8,352 nt of DNA from Tannerella sp. (GTDB taxonomy: Bacteria > Bacteroidota > Bacteroidia > Bacteroidales > Tannerellaceae). Every line of letters starts with the position of its first letter. Positions within the stretch are counted from its first letter, which is position 1. The stretch is taken from NCBI GenBank assembly GCA_031289515.1, contig JAITPH010000279.1:1-8352 (forward strand), read 5' to 3'. A program made the translations under genes and the position numbers. This document shows positions 1-6,676 of this stretch, piece by piece. Under the pieces are notes generated by a model that saw only the letters and a program-made list of their open reading frames with translations, was not told where the DNA came from and searched no databases.

Positions 1-95
1 ACCAACCGGTATATATCCTGCGTTTTGTCCACATACAAAAAATCATTGCTGCGGAGGACTCCAAATGACTGTGTTCCTATCTGTAAAAGTTTCAT
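1..95 (-). CDS. AAA-ATPase-like / PD-(D/E)XK superfamily protein, N-terminal fragment (cut by window edge)
   Basis: This is an open frame on the minus strand from an ATG at 95-93 to the window edge, 31 whole codons. It reads MKLLQIGTQSFGVLRSN followed by DFLYVDKTQDIYRLV. This is the signature N-terminus of the AAA-ATPase_like family (PF09820), with the pattern 'IGxxxFxxLRxxDxxYVDKTxxIxxLV' just ahead of the P-loop. Family members usually run to about 500-600 aa, with a C-terminal DUF1703/PD-(D/E)XK nuclease-like domain, so nearly all of the gene lies outside the window. The cellular role of the family is not settled. It is typically multi-copy in Bacteroidetes genomes. An exact TATATTTG element lies 22 bp upstream of the ATG, which supports this start. 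The family call rests on only 31 residues, but they are very characteristic. Whether the rest of the gene is intact cannot be judged. Confidence 0.82.
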   Translation of the reverse strand, partial: MKLLQIGTQSFGVLRSNDFLYVDKTQDIYRL

Positions 96-116
96 GAATT
101 CAATTTATTTTTTTGG

Positions 117-124
117 CAAATATA
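117..124 (-). promoter_or_regulatory. Bacteroidetes -7 promoter element for the ATPase fragment gene
   Basis: Read on the minus strand, 124-117 is TATATTTG, an exact match to the sigma-ABfr -7 consensus TAnnTTTG. It lies 22 bp upstream of the ATG at 95, giving a leader of roughly 10-17 nt. I see no TTTG box at the usual 19-21 bp further upstream, so only the -7 half is supported. Confidence 0.5.
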
Positions 125-181
125 CGACTTTTTTGTAAACCGCTTTACTGTATGACAAAAAATATTCTTCGCATAGTCTTT

Positions 182-715
182 CTACCGATATTTCGAAGTA
201 ATAGATTGTAAATAACCAAGTATCTGGTCGAAAAGATATTTAATATCGTCGTTGCCTTCGGGTGGAATTATCGAGAAGTCGTAGGCGGGATTTTCGGAGC
301 GTTTGACGCCGACTTTGAACGCTGACGGATGCTTCAGTATCATGTATAACATTGCAGCCGACTTGTCGCCGGAGAAATCTATGATGACGTCTGCCGACAG
401 GTTATAGAACTGTTGCTGCACGCTCTTTGCGGGAAAACCGAAAAGGTTGACGTCGCTGTCGCCGCGTAGCAGCAGATAGTTTGAAACCCACGTCGGAACG
501 TCCTTTCTGGTGGGCGAGTAGATTGCCGTATTGACCGTTTTTCCCGATGAACGGAGTTTTTCGACGCAGTAGCGCATCACGTCCCAATCTCTTGAATCGC
601 ATATAATCAATAAACTTTTAATATCGTTCATCGAACGGTATTGATGCGGTCTTGCCGAGGCTTTGCCCGTCAGTTTCAGTATCTCTTTATTGAGAAAATA
701 ATTAGTTAGAATCAT
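182..715 (-). CDS. DUF6913 domain-containing protein (function unknown)
   Basis: This complete 177-aa protein resembles the DUF6913 family found in Bacteroidetes. Family-like segments are the N-terminus MILTNYFLNKEIL, a beta-strand segment SLLIICDSRDW (residues 34-44), the central DVIIDFSGDKSAAMLYMILKH (109-129), AFKVGV (132-137) and the C-terminal YLFDQILGYLQSI (160-172). No catalytic motif, signal peptide or membrane segment is visible, so it is probably a small cytoplasmic alpha/beta protein. I give it no function. The first ATG (715-713) is preferred to Met29 because family members share the N-terminal 'NYFL.K' stretch. The start lies inside the ligA 3' end (14-bp overlap, different frame), which suggests co-transcription and translational coupling with ligA. 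The name rests on recognition of the family's pattern; a profile search would settle it. Confidence 0.8.
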   Translation of the reverse strand: MILTNYFLNKEILKLTGKASARPHQYRSMNDIKSLLIICDSRDWDVMRYCVEKLRSSGKTVNTAIYSPTRKDVPTWVSNYLLLRGDSDVNLFGFPAKSVQQQFYNLSADVIIDFSGDKSAAMLYMILKHPSAFKVGVKRSENPAYDFSIIPPEGNDDIKYLFDQILGYLQSITSKYR

Positions 716-2717
716 TGTCGTTGATTAGTTTTAAAAAATCTGCTTCGTTAATAATTGATACGCCTAACTTCCGGGCTTTGTCCAATTTTGCAGGTCCCAT
801 GTTGTCGCCTGCAAGGATATAATCGGTTTTGCCGGAAACAGAGCCGCTGTTTTTGCCGCCGTGCTGTTCTATCATTGCTTTGTAATCGTCGCGCGAATGA
901 CGCTCGAAAGAGCCGCTTATCACGAAAGTCAGCCCCTTGAGTTTGTCGGAGCGCGAAGTCTGCAACTGCTCGCTTATCTGCATGTTCAGTCCATATTCCT
1001 TGAGCAGTCTTACCAAATTCCTATTCCTTTCTTCGGCGAAATATCCGACCACGCTCCCGGCGATGCTTTCGCCGACTTCGGCGACGGCGGTCAGTTCTTC
1101 CAATGAAGCCTGTTCAAGTCTGTCGCACGAGACGAACGCCATAGCCAGCCGCTTTGCGACAGTCTCGCCGACAAACCGTATTCCGAGTGCAAAGAGAACG
1201 CGCTCGAAAGGCACGTTTTTGGATTCTTCAACGCTTTCGAGGTAGTTTCCCGCGCTTTTCTCGCCCCATCTTTCGAGTCGTATCAGGTCGGCGTATTTTA
1301 CCGTATACAAGTCGGATGCGTTGCGTGCATAGCCTGCGTTATAAAGGTCTTCGACGGTTTCGGGTCCGATGTTGATGTCCATTGCGCGGCGGGAGACAAA
1401 ATGCTCTATTTTGCCTTTTATCTGCGGTGCGCATTCCCATTCGTTGGGACAATAATGCGCCGATTCCCCTTCCATTCGGATTAGCGCAGCGCCGCATTCC
1501 GGGCAATGGGTGATGAAACCAACCTTGTCGCCGACGAGCATCGAGCGCGCTTCCTTGTTCACGCCTACAATTTTCGGTATTATCTCGCCGCCTTTTTCGA
1601 CATAGACGCTGTCGCCGGTATGCAGGTCGAGTTCGTCTATTATATCGGCATTATGCAGAGAAGCACGTTTGACGACCGTGCCTGAAAGCAGCACAGGCGC
1701 CAAGTTTGCCACCGGAGTGATGATGCCGGTACGGCCAACCTGAAATGCAACCGACAGCAGGTGCGTTTCTACCTTTTCCGCCTGAAACTTGTAAGCTATT
1801 GCCCATCTTGGATTTTTGGCGGTGAAGCCGAGCAGGCGTTGCTGGCGTAACGAGTTTACTTTGAGGACTATGCCGTCCGTGGCGACAGGCATGTTTCTCC
1901 TTTCCGTATCCCAATATTTTATATAATCGAAAATCTCCTGAATATTTGAGCAAACCCTGATGACTTCAGGTATTTTGAAGCCCCATGAGCGGGCGGTTTC
2001 GAGATTGCCGAAATGCGTGTCCGAAGGCAGGTTTTCGCCCAGCATATAATAAAGATAGGCGTCGAGGCGGCGACTTGCCACAATCGAAGGATTCTGTTGC
2101 TTGAGCGTTCCGGAAGCGGCGTTGCGCGGATTGGCAAACAACTGTTCTTCCTGCCCGGCTCGCTCTTTGTTTATGCGTTCGAACTCTGCCCACGGCAACA
2201 ATATTTCGCCCCGAATCTCGAATTTATCGGGACATGCGCCGTTGCGAAGCGTCAGAGGAATGGAGCGTATGGTTTTGACGTTTGCCGTCACGTCGTCGCC
2301 CCGCGTACCGTCGCCCCGCGTTATTGCCCGCGCAAGTCGTCCGTTTTCGTAGACAAGAGAGATGGATGCGCCGTCGTATTTCAATTCGACTACAACGTCG
2401 AAAGGCTCGTTCAGCGCACGTGCCGTTCGCTCGTAAAAGTCGCGTATCTCGCCATCGGAGTACGTATTGCCAAGCGACAGCATCGGGTATTGATGCTCCA
2501 CTTGCTCGAACTCTTTGGAGATGTCGCTTCCAACGCGCTGTGTAGGCGAGAGCGGATCGGCATATTCAGGATATTGACATTCAAGAGTTTGCAACTCTTT
2601 CATCTTATCGTCAAACTCCCTGTCCGATATTTCTGGCGCCGACAATACATAATATTTATAGTTAAGTCGCTCCAACTCATCGCGTAGTTCCTTGATTTTT
2701 ACCTCAATATCTTTCAT
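702..2717 (-). CDS. ligA: NAD+-dependent DNA ligase LigA
   Basis: The enzyme seals nicks in duplex DNA during Okazaki fragment joining and repair, using NAD+ as AMP donor; it is essential in most bacteria. Counting from the ATG at 2717-2715 it is 671 aa, the typical length. Domains in order are: Ia helical region (about 1-70); adenylation domain (about 70-315) with the nucleophile Lys113 in KYDG (113-116), EIRGE (167-171), DGIVLKVN (281-288) and Lys310 in AYKF; OB fold (about 318-398) containing VGRTG; a Cys4 zinc finger (Cys405, 408, 423, 429); HhH repeats (about 440-585), including LGIRFVGETVAKRLA; and a BRCT domain (about 590-671). The frame stays open 15 codons further upstream (to 2762), but MKDIEVKIKELRDELERLN is the normal LigA N-terminus and the promoter element lies within that extension. 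The DUF6913 gene overlaps its 3' end. The first HhH hairpin looks one residue short (see findings). Confidence 0.97.
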   Translation of the reverse strand: MKDIEVKIKELRDELERLNYKYYVLSAPEISDREFDDKMKELQTLECQYPEYADPLSPTQRVGSDISKEFEQVEHQYPMLSLGNTYSDGEIRDFYERTARALNEPFDVVVELKYDGASISLVYENGRLARAITRGDGTRGDDVTANVKTIRSIPLTLRNGACPDKFEIRGEILLPWAEFERINKERAGQEEQLFANPRNAASGTLKQQNPSIVASRRLDAYLYYMLGENLPSDTHFGNLETARSWGFKIPEVIRVCSNIQEIFDYIKYWDTERRNMPVATDGIVLKVNSLRQQRLLGFTAKNPRWAIAYKFQAEKVETHLLSVAFQVGRTGIITPVANLAPVLLSGTVVKRASLHNADIIDELDLHTGDSVYVEKGGEIIPKIVGVNKEARSMLVGDKVGFITHCPECGAALIRMEGESAHYCPNEWECAPQIKGKIEHFVSRRAMDINIGPETVEDLYNAGYARNASDLYTVKYADLIRLERWGEKSAGNYLESVEESKNVPFERVLFALGIRFVGETVAKRLAMAFVSCDRLEQASLEELTAVAEVGESIAGSVVGYFAEERNRNLVRLLKEYGLNMQISEQLQTSRSDKLKGLTFVISGSFERHSRDDYKAMIEQHGGKNSGSVSGKTDYILAGDNMGPAKLDKARKLGVSIINEADFLKLINDNDSN

Positions 2718-2737
2718 AACTTTTTCTATGACGTATG

Positions 2738-2745
2738 CAAAGATA
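2738..2745 (-). promoter_or_regulatory. Bacteroidetes -7 promoter element for ligA
   Basis: On the minus strand 2745-2738 reads TATCTTTG, an exact TAnnTTTG match, 20 bp upstream of the ligA ATG at 2717. The implied leader is short, about 10-15 nt. The nearest TTTG upstream (2759-2756) is only 10 bp away, too close for a standard -33 box. The site supports the shorter ligA start, because transcripts beginning here would exclude the upstream Met at 2762. Confidence 0.5.
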
Positions 2746-2764
2746 GTACAAAAATCAAACAAGT

Positions 2765-2796
2765 TTTGCTTATTTGTTTTAAAATATCTACTTTTA
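2765..2796 (+). promoter_or_regulatory. Candidate glyA promoter (TTTG-N20-TACTTTTA)
   Basis: On the plus strand a TTTG box (2765-2768) is followed after 20 bp by TACTTTTA (2789-2796), which differs from the TAnnTTTG consensus only at the last base. This spacing is the usual one for Bacteroidetes promoters. It would give a leader of about 70 nt before glyA. The region also carries the ligA promoter on the other strand, so the two transcription units are divergent. A second TACTTTTA at 2855-2862 is too close to the start codon to serve. Confidence 0.35.
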
Positions 2797-2871
2797 CAAC
2801 CGATTTCGGAGGCTTTGTTTCTGAAATGTCAGATTATTACACGATTATAATTTTTACTTTTAATAAAAAAT

Positions 2872-4152
2872 ATGGAACGAGACAGTGCGATTTTTGAAAT
2901 TATCGAGCGGGAGTATCAGCGTCAGATGAAAGGAATTGAGTTGATTGCTTCCGAGAATTTTGTAAGCGGGCAGGTAATGCAGGCAATGGGGAGTTGCCTT
3001 ACCAACAAATATGCCGAAGGCTATCCCGGCAAGCGCTATTATGGCGGTTGCGAAGTTGTGGACGAGGGCGAGACCCTTGCTATTGAGCGTCTTAAAAGGA
3101 TTTTCGACGCCGAATGGGCAAATGTGCAGCCCCATTCCGGCGCACAGGCTAATGCCGCCGTTTTCCTTGCTACCATGGAGCCGGGAGATACGTTTCTTGG
3201 GCTAAACCTCTCGCATGGCGGACATTTATCTCACGGCTCGCCGGTCAACAGCTCCGGAATACTGTACAGAGCAACAGAGTATAATGTACGCGAAGACACC
3301 GGCCGCGTTGATTATGAGCAGATGGAAGAGGTAGCCTTGCGCGAAAAGCCTAAAGTAATTGTAGGCGGAGCTTCGGCTTATTCGCGCGAATGGGACTATA
3401 AACGTATGCGGGAAATAGCCGATAAGATTGGCGCAATTCTGATGATTGACATGGCGCATCCTGCCGGACTTATCGCAGCCGGACTGCTTGACAATCCCCT
3501 TAAATACGCTCATATAGTGACCTCTACGACGCATAAAACCTTGCGTGGCCCGCGCGGAGGCGTAATCCTGCTCGGCAAGGATTTTGAAAATCCGTGGGGT
3601 AAGAAGACGCCTAAGGGCGAAACGAAACTGATGTCGCAACTGCTTGATTCTGCCGTCTTTCCCGGTATTCAGGGCGGACCGCTCGAACATGTCATAGCCG
3701 CCAAAGCGGTAGCTTTCGACGAAGCGCTGCAACCCGGTTACAGGGATTATCAGACGCAGGTAAAGAAAAACGCTGCAACCATGGCACAGGCTTTTATTGA
3801 TGCGGGATATAAGATAATTTCGGGAGGGACGGACAATCACAGTATGCTTATCGATTTGCGCACAAAATTTCCGGAACTGACAGGTAAGGTGGCGGAAAAA
3901 GCGCTTGTTAGGGCAGATATTACCGTAAATAAGAATATGGTGCCGTTCGACAGCCGCTCGCCGTTCCAGACGTCCGGTATCCGCATCGGAACGCCCGCCG
4001 TTTCAACGCGCGGAGCTAAAGAATCGCTCATGGGCTTGATCGTCGAAATGATTGATACAGTCCTCTCAAATCCCGAATCCGAAGCTACGATAGCGTCGGT
4101 GCAGGAGAAAGTAAACGCTACAATGAAGGATTATCCTTTGTTTGACTGGTAA
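2872..4152 (+). CDS. glyA: Serine hydroxymethyltransferase GlyA
   Basis: This cytoplasmic PLP enzyme interconverts serine plus tetrahydrofolate with glycine plus 5,10-methylene-tetrahydrofolate. It is the main source of one-carbon units for purines, thymidylate and methionine. The protein is 426 aa, normal for the family. Visible motifs are IELIASEN (22-29, with Glu23 and Ser27), the YPGKRYYGG segment (51-59, Tyr51 equivalent to the active-site Tyr), MIDMAHPAGL (191-200, with Asp193 and His196 contacting PLP), the Schiff-base Lys222 in STTHKTLRGPRGG (218-230), and Arg371 in SGIRIGTP, which binds the substrate carboxylate. The stretch NPWGKKTPKGETKLMSQL (240-257), before the AVFPGIQGGP motif, is longer than in E. 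coli GlyA, as I recall for Bacteroidetes homologues. The ATG at 2872 follows an A-rich leader with no clear Shine-Dalgarno site. A hexosaminidase gene follows after 20 bp. Confidence 0.97.
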   Translation: MERDSAIFEIIEREYQRQMKGIELIASENFVSGQVMQAMGSCLTNKYAEGYPGKRYYGGCEVVDEGETLAIERLKRIFDAEWANVQPHSGAQANAAVFLATMEPGDTFLGLNLSHGGHLSHGSPVNSSGILYRATEYNVREDTGRVDYEQMEEVALREKPKVIVGGASAYSREWDYKRMREIADKIGAILMIDMAHPAGLIAAGLLDNPLKYAHIVTSTTHKTLRGPRGGVILLGKDFENPWGKKTPKGETKLMSQLLDSAVFPGIQGGPLEHVIAAKAVAFDEALQPGYRDYQTQVKKNAATMAQAFIDAGYKIISGGTDNHSMLIDLRTKFPELTGKVAEKALVRADITVNKNMVPFDSRSPFQTSGIRIGTPAVSTRGAKESLMGLIVEMIDTVLSNPESEATIASVQEKVNATMKDYPLFDW

Positions 4153-4172
4153 ATTTTTAATTTTATATATAC

Positions 4173-6521
4173 ATGAAGAAACTGTTTTTATTAATTCCCG
4201 CAGTAATGATGTACATGTTTGCATCGTGCGGAGATGGCGCGACAGGCGCAAAAGAATATAACAATGGGATAAATATCATCCCCAAACCTCAAAGTCTTGT
4301 ACTTAATGAAGGTTTTTTTACTATTGATGCCAAGACCGTTTTTTATGCTTCAACGCCCGAAATTCGTACCGTAGCATCTTTTATCGCTTCAAAACTGGAA
4401 AAGTCTACCGGCTATAAATTGGCTGTAAACGATGTCGAATCGACCGAAAATGTGATTTCATTGCTTATAGACGCTTCTGCGGACGTCAACGAAGAAGGTT
4501 ATTTTCTGGATGTTACGCCTTCGTCGGTCGTTGTGCGGGCTAAGACGCCGAGAGGATTGTTTTACGGCTTGCAGTCGTTCCTGCAATTGCTTCCGGCTGA
4601 AGTCGAAAGTCCGACGACTGTCGGCAATGTCGCATGGAAAGCGCAATGCGTGGCTGTCAAAGACGAGCCTCGCTTCGACTATCGCGGAATAATGTTGGAT
4701 CCGTGCCGCCATTTCATGTCGGTCGAAGATGTGAAAAGACAATTGGACGTGCTTGCCCTGTTCAAAATCAACACAATGCACTGGCATCTGACCGACGATC
4801 AGGGCTGGCGCATCGAAATCAAAAAATATCCCAAACTGACAGAAATAGGCTCGAAACGTATTGAAGGCGAAGGCTTTGAGTACGGCGGATTTTATACGCA
4901 GGAGGAAGTAAGGGAAATTGTGAGTTATGCTGCCGAACGCTTTATTACCGTTATTCCCGAAATCGAATTGCCGGGTCACGAGATGGCGGCGATTTCCGCT
5001 TATCCGGAGCTGGCTTGCAAACATGGCGATTATTCGCCGCGCATAATCTGGGGAGTTGAAGATATCGTCCTGTGCGCCGGAAAAGAAAGCACGTTTGAAT
5101 TTTTTGATGATGTTTTTAAGGAAATAGTTGAACTTTTCCCAAGCGAATACGTGCATATCGGCGGCGACGAATGTCCCAAGGTGTCGTGGAAGAGTTGTCC
5201 GTTATGCCAGAAACGTATTGCTCAGGAGGGTTTGACGGCTAAAGACGGTCATTCTGCCGAAGAACGCCTGCAAAGCTATTTCGTTCAACGCGCAGAAAAG
5301 ATTCTTGCCCGATACGGAAAGAAAATTATCGGATGGGACGAAATTCTTGAAGGCGGGCTTGCTCCGACGGCTACCGTTATGTCGTGGCGCGGCGAGGAAG
5401 GCGGTATCGCTGCCGCAAGTCTGGATCATGACGTCATTATGACCCCAAATCCCAACGGAATGTATATCGACCAGTATCAGGGAGACCCTAAGATTGAGCC
5501 GGTTGCCATTGGCGGTTATACGCTGACAAAGACTGTTTACGACTATAATCCTACCCCCGCCGCGCTTGTGACGGAGGGCAGGGAGCATTACGTAAAAGGC
5601 GTGCAGTGTAATACATGGTCCGAATATATGTACGACAACGACATCCGCGAATACCGTACTTATCCGCGTATTCTGGCTCTCGGCGAAATAGCTTGGACTA
5701 AACCGGAAAATAAGGACTATCCGGATTTTGAACGCCGTCTGAATAATGCTTGTGTCCGTTTGGACGGTCACGGCATCAAATATCATATTCCGCAACCCGA
5801 ACAGCCTTTCGGCTCATGCAATTTTGTTGCTTTTACCGATACGGTTGCTTTGGAATTTAAGACTGTGAGACCGATAAAGATTGTTTATACAACGGATGGA
5901 AGCGAGCCTGCGCTCAAGTCCGCGACGTACGAAAAACCGATTGAGACGACCGAAAACATGACGCTGAAGATACGTTCGGTGTTGCCTTCGGGCAAAATGA
6001 GTCCGACGCGCGTCATTACCGTCGAAAAACAGGTATTGGCTCCGGCAAAGACGTTGGCAGATAAAAATCCCGGATTGAAATTGCAGGTAATCGACGGCTA
6101 TTTTCTTAAAACATCGGATTTAAAAGGTATTGCCGCCCGGGAAGAATCGACGGTGAAAAACCTGCGACAAATGACAAGTGTCGTAAAATCGGATGAAGCG
6201 CTCGATAAAAGCAAGCAATATGCCTCCATAGCCACCGGATATGTTGATATTCCCGAAGACGGAATATATTTTTTCTCGTCGGAGCTTGAAGAGGTATGGA
6301 TAGACGGCAAACTGCTCGTCAATAACGAGGGCGAAGTGAAACGCTTCTCGCGCAAGGACAAGTCTGTCGCTCTGGCAAAAGGATTGCATGAGTTAAAAGC
6401 CGTTTTCCTCGGACATATAATCGGCGGCTGGCCGTCGAACTGGAACGACGGAAGCATCAGAATACGCAAGTCGGATTCTCAAAGGTTTGAAAGGATAAGA
6501 CCGGAACAGCTGTTTTATTGA
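4173..6521 (+). CDS. GH20 beta-N-acetylhexosaminidase lipoprotein with C-terminal PA14-like domain
   Basis: This enzyme should remove terminal beta-linked GlcNAc or GalNAc from glycans by substrate-assisted catalysis. The 782-aa protein starts with a lipoprotein signal peptide (MKKLFLLIPAVMMYMFASC, lipidation Cys19), so it probably acts in the periplasm or on the outer membrane. Domains in order are: GH20b N-terminal domain (about 33-160, starting NIIPKPQSL); catalytic TIM barrel (about 166-510) with substrate-binding Arg171, the HWHLTDDQGWRIEIKKYP segment (203-220), the catalytic Asp332-Glu333 pair in HIGGDE, Trp388 (GWDE), Trp405 (MSWRG), Tyr431/Asp433 and Trp482 (CNTWSE); a small beta domain like the chitobiase C-terminal type (about 556-617, IKIVYTTDGSEP); and a PA14-like domain (about 636-765, with GYVDIPEDGIYFFSS and VWIDGKLLVNN). 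No acidic outer-surface export signal follows Cys19, so surface display is uncertain. Substrate (mucin, N-glycan, chitin or peptidoglycan) cannot be told. It probably shares the glyA transcript. Confidence 0.93.
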   Translation: MKKLFLLIPAVMMYMFASCGDGATGAKEYNNGINIIPKPQSLVLNEGFFTIDAKTVFYASTPEIRTVASFIASKLEKSTGYKLAVNDVESTENVISLLIDASADVNEEGYFLDVTPSSVVVRAKTPRGLFYGLQSFLQLLPAEVESPTTVGNVAWKAQCVAVKDEPRFDYRGIMLDPCRHFMSVEDVKRQLDVLALFKINTMHWHLTDDQGWRIEIKKYPKLTEIGSKRIEGEGFEYGGFYTQEEVREIVSYAAERFITVIPEIELPGHEMAAISAYPELACKHGDYSPRIIWGVEDIVLCAGKESTFEFFDDVFKEIVELFPSEYVHIGGDECPKVSWKSCPLCQKRIAQEGLTAKDGHSAEERLQSYFVQRAEKILARYGKKIIGWDEILEGGLAPTATVMSWRGEEGGIAAASLDHDVIMTPNPNGMYIDQYQGDPKIEPVAIGGYTLTKTVYDYNPTPAALVTEGREHYVKGVQCNTWSEYMYDNDIREYRTYPRILALGEIAWTKPENKDYPDFERRLNNACVRLDGHGIKYHIPQPEQPFGSCNFVAFTDTVALEFKTVRPIKIVYTTDGSEPALKSATYEKPIETTENMTLKIRSVLPSGKMSPTRVITVEKQVLAPAKTLADKNPGLKLQVIDGYFLKTSDLKGIAAREESTVKNLRQMTSVVKSDEALDKSKQYASIATGYVDIPEDGIYFFSSELEEVWIDGKLLVNNEGEVKRFSRKDKSVALAKGLHELKAVFLGHIIGGWPSNWNDGSIRIRKSDSQRFERIRPEQLFY

Positions 6522-6558
6522 TACGACTGTTTCTTTCCCGAACGAAAAGAGCGATTTT

Positions 6559-6589
6559 ATTGTCGTAATCAATATTTTTTGTACTTTTG
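6559..6589 (+). promoter_or_regulatory. Promoter of the DUF4143 ATPase gene (ATTG-N19-TACTTTTG)
   Basis: TACTTTTG (6582-6589) matches the Bacteroidetes -7 consensus TAnnTTTG exactly, and ATTG (6559-6562) stands in for the TTTG -33 box at a correct 19-bp spacing. Transcription should start near 6595-6600, immediately before the tandem palindromic repeats. This gives a leader of about 80 nt for the ATPase gene and makes that gene a separate transcription unit from the hexosaminidase. Confidence 0.6.
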
Positions 6590-6600
6590 CGGTCGAATCA

Positions 6601-6662
6601 TACTTGAGATTATCATGATAATCCAAAGTTATACTTTAGATTATCATGTAATTTCAAAGTAA
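6601..6662 (+). repeat. Two tandem 31-bp repeats with palindromic cores (candidate operator or leader RNA element)
   Basis: Copy 1 (6601-6631) and copy 2 (6632-6662) lie end to end and match at 25 of 31 positions. Copy 1 contains a perfect 16-bp palindrome, GATTATCATGATAATC (6608-6623), inside a 28-bp imperfect dyad with outer arms ACTT and AAGT. Copy 2 has ACTTT and AAAGT outer arms around ATTA-t-CATG-TAAT, so it keeps the symmetry with one extra base. The 31-bp period is close to three helical turns, which would put two bound dimers on the same DNA face. The repeats begin just after the expected transcription start and end 14 bp before the ATPase start codon. Repression of transcription, or RNA stem-loops controlling translation, are both possible. 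What acts on them is unknown. Confidence 0.85.
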
Positions 6663-6676
6663 CAAATACGACGGAC

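Noticed and set aside
2013..2687. A 224-codon open frame on the plus strand opposite ligA
   Set aside because: It lies wholly antisense to a complete, motif-rich LigA. Its translation is Arg/Cys-rich and matches no family I know, as expected for a shadow frame in moderately GC-rich coding DNA.
2717..2762. Longer ligA start adding 15 residues (MFDFCTIFAYVIEKV)
   Set aside because: The -7 promoter element lies inside this extension, and the shorter start gives the usual LigA N-terminus and length.
3226..3840. A 204-codon open frame on the minus strand opposite glyA
   Set aside because: It is antisense to the conserved PLP-binding core of GlyA, with no promoter-like element and no recognisable domain.
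4458..5156. A 232-codon open frame on the minus strand opposite the hexosaminidase
   Set aside because: It is antisense to the catalytic barrel and has a low-complexity Phe/Arg-rich translation with no known motif.
6505..6514. Palindrome AACAGCTGTT at the hexosaminidase 3' end followed by T-rich sequence
   Set aside because: It has no loop, lies in codons of the gene, and is short enough to arise by chance.
6532..6550. Possible terminator hairpin after the hexosaminidase (TCTTT/AAAGA)
   Set aside because: The stem is only 5 bp and A/T-only, with no proper T tract after it, so it is too weak to call.
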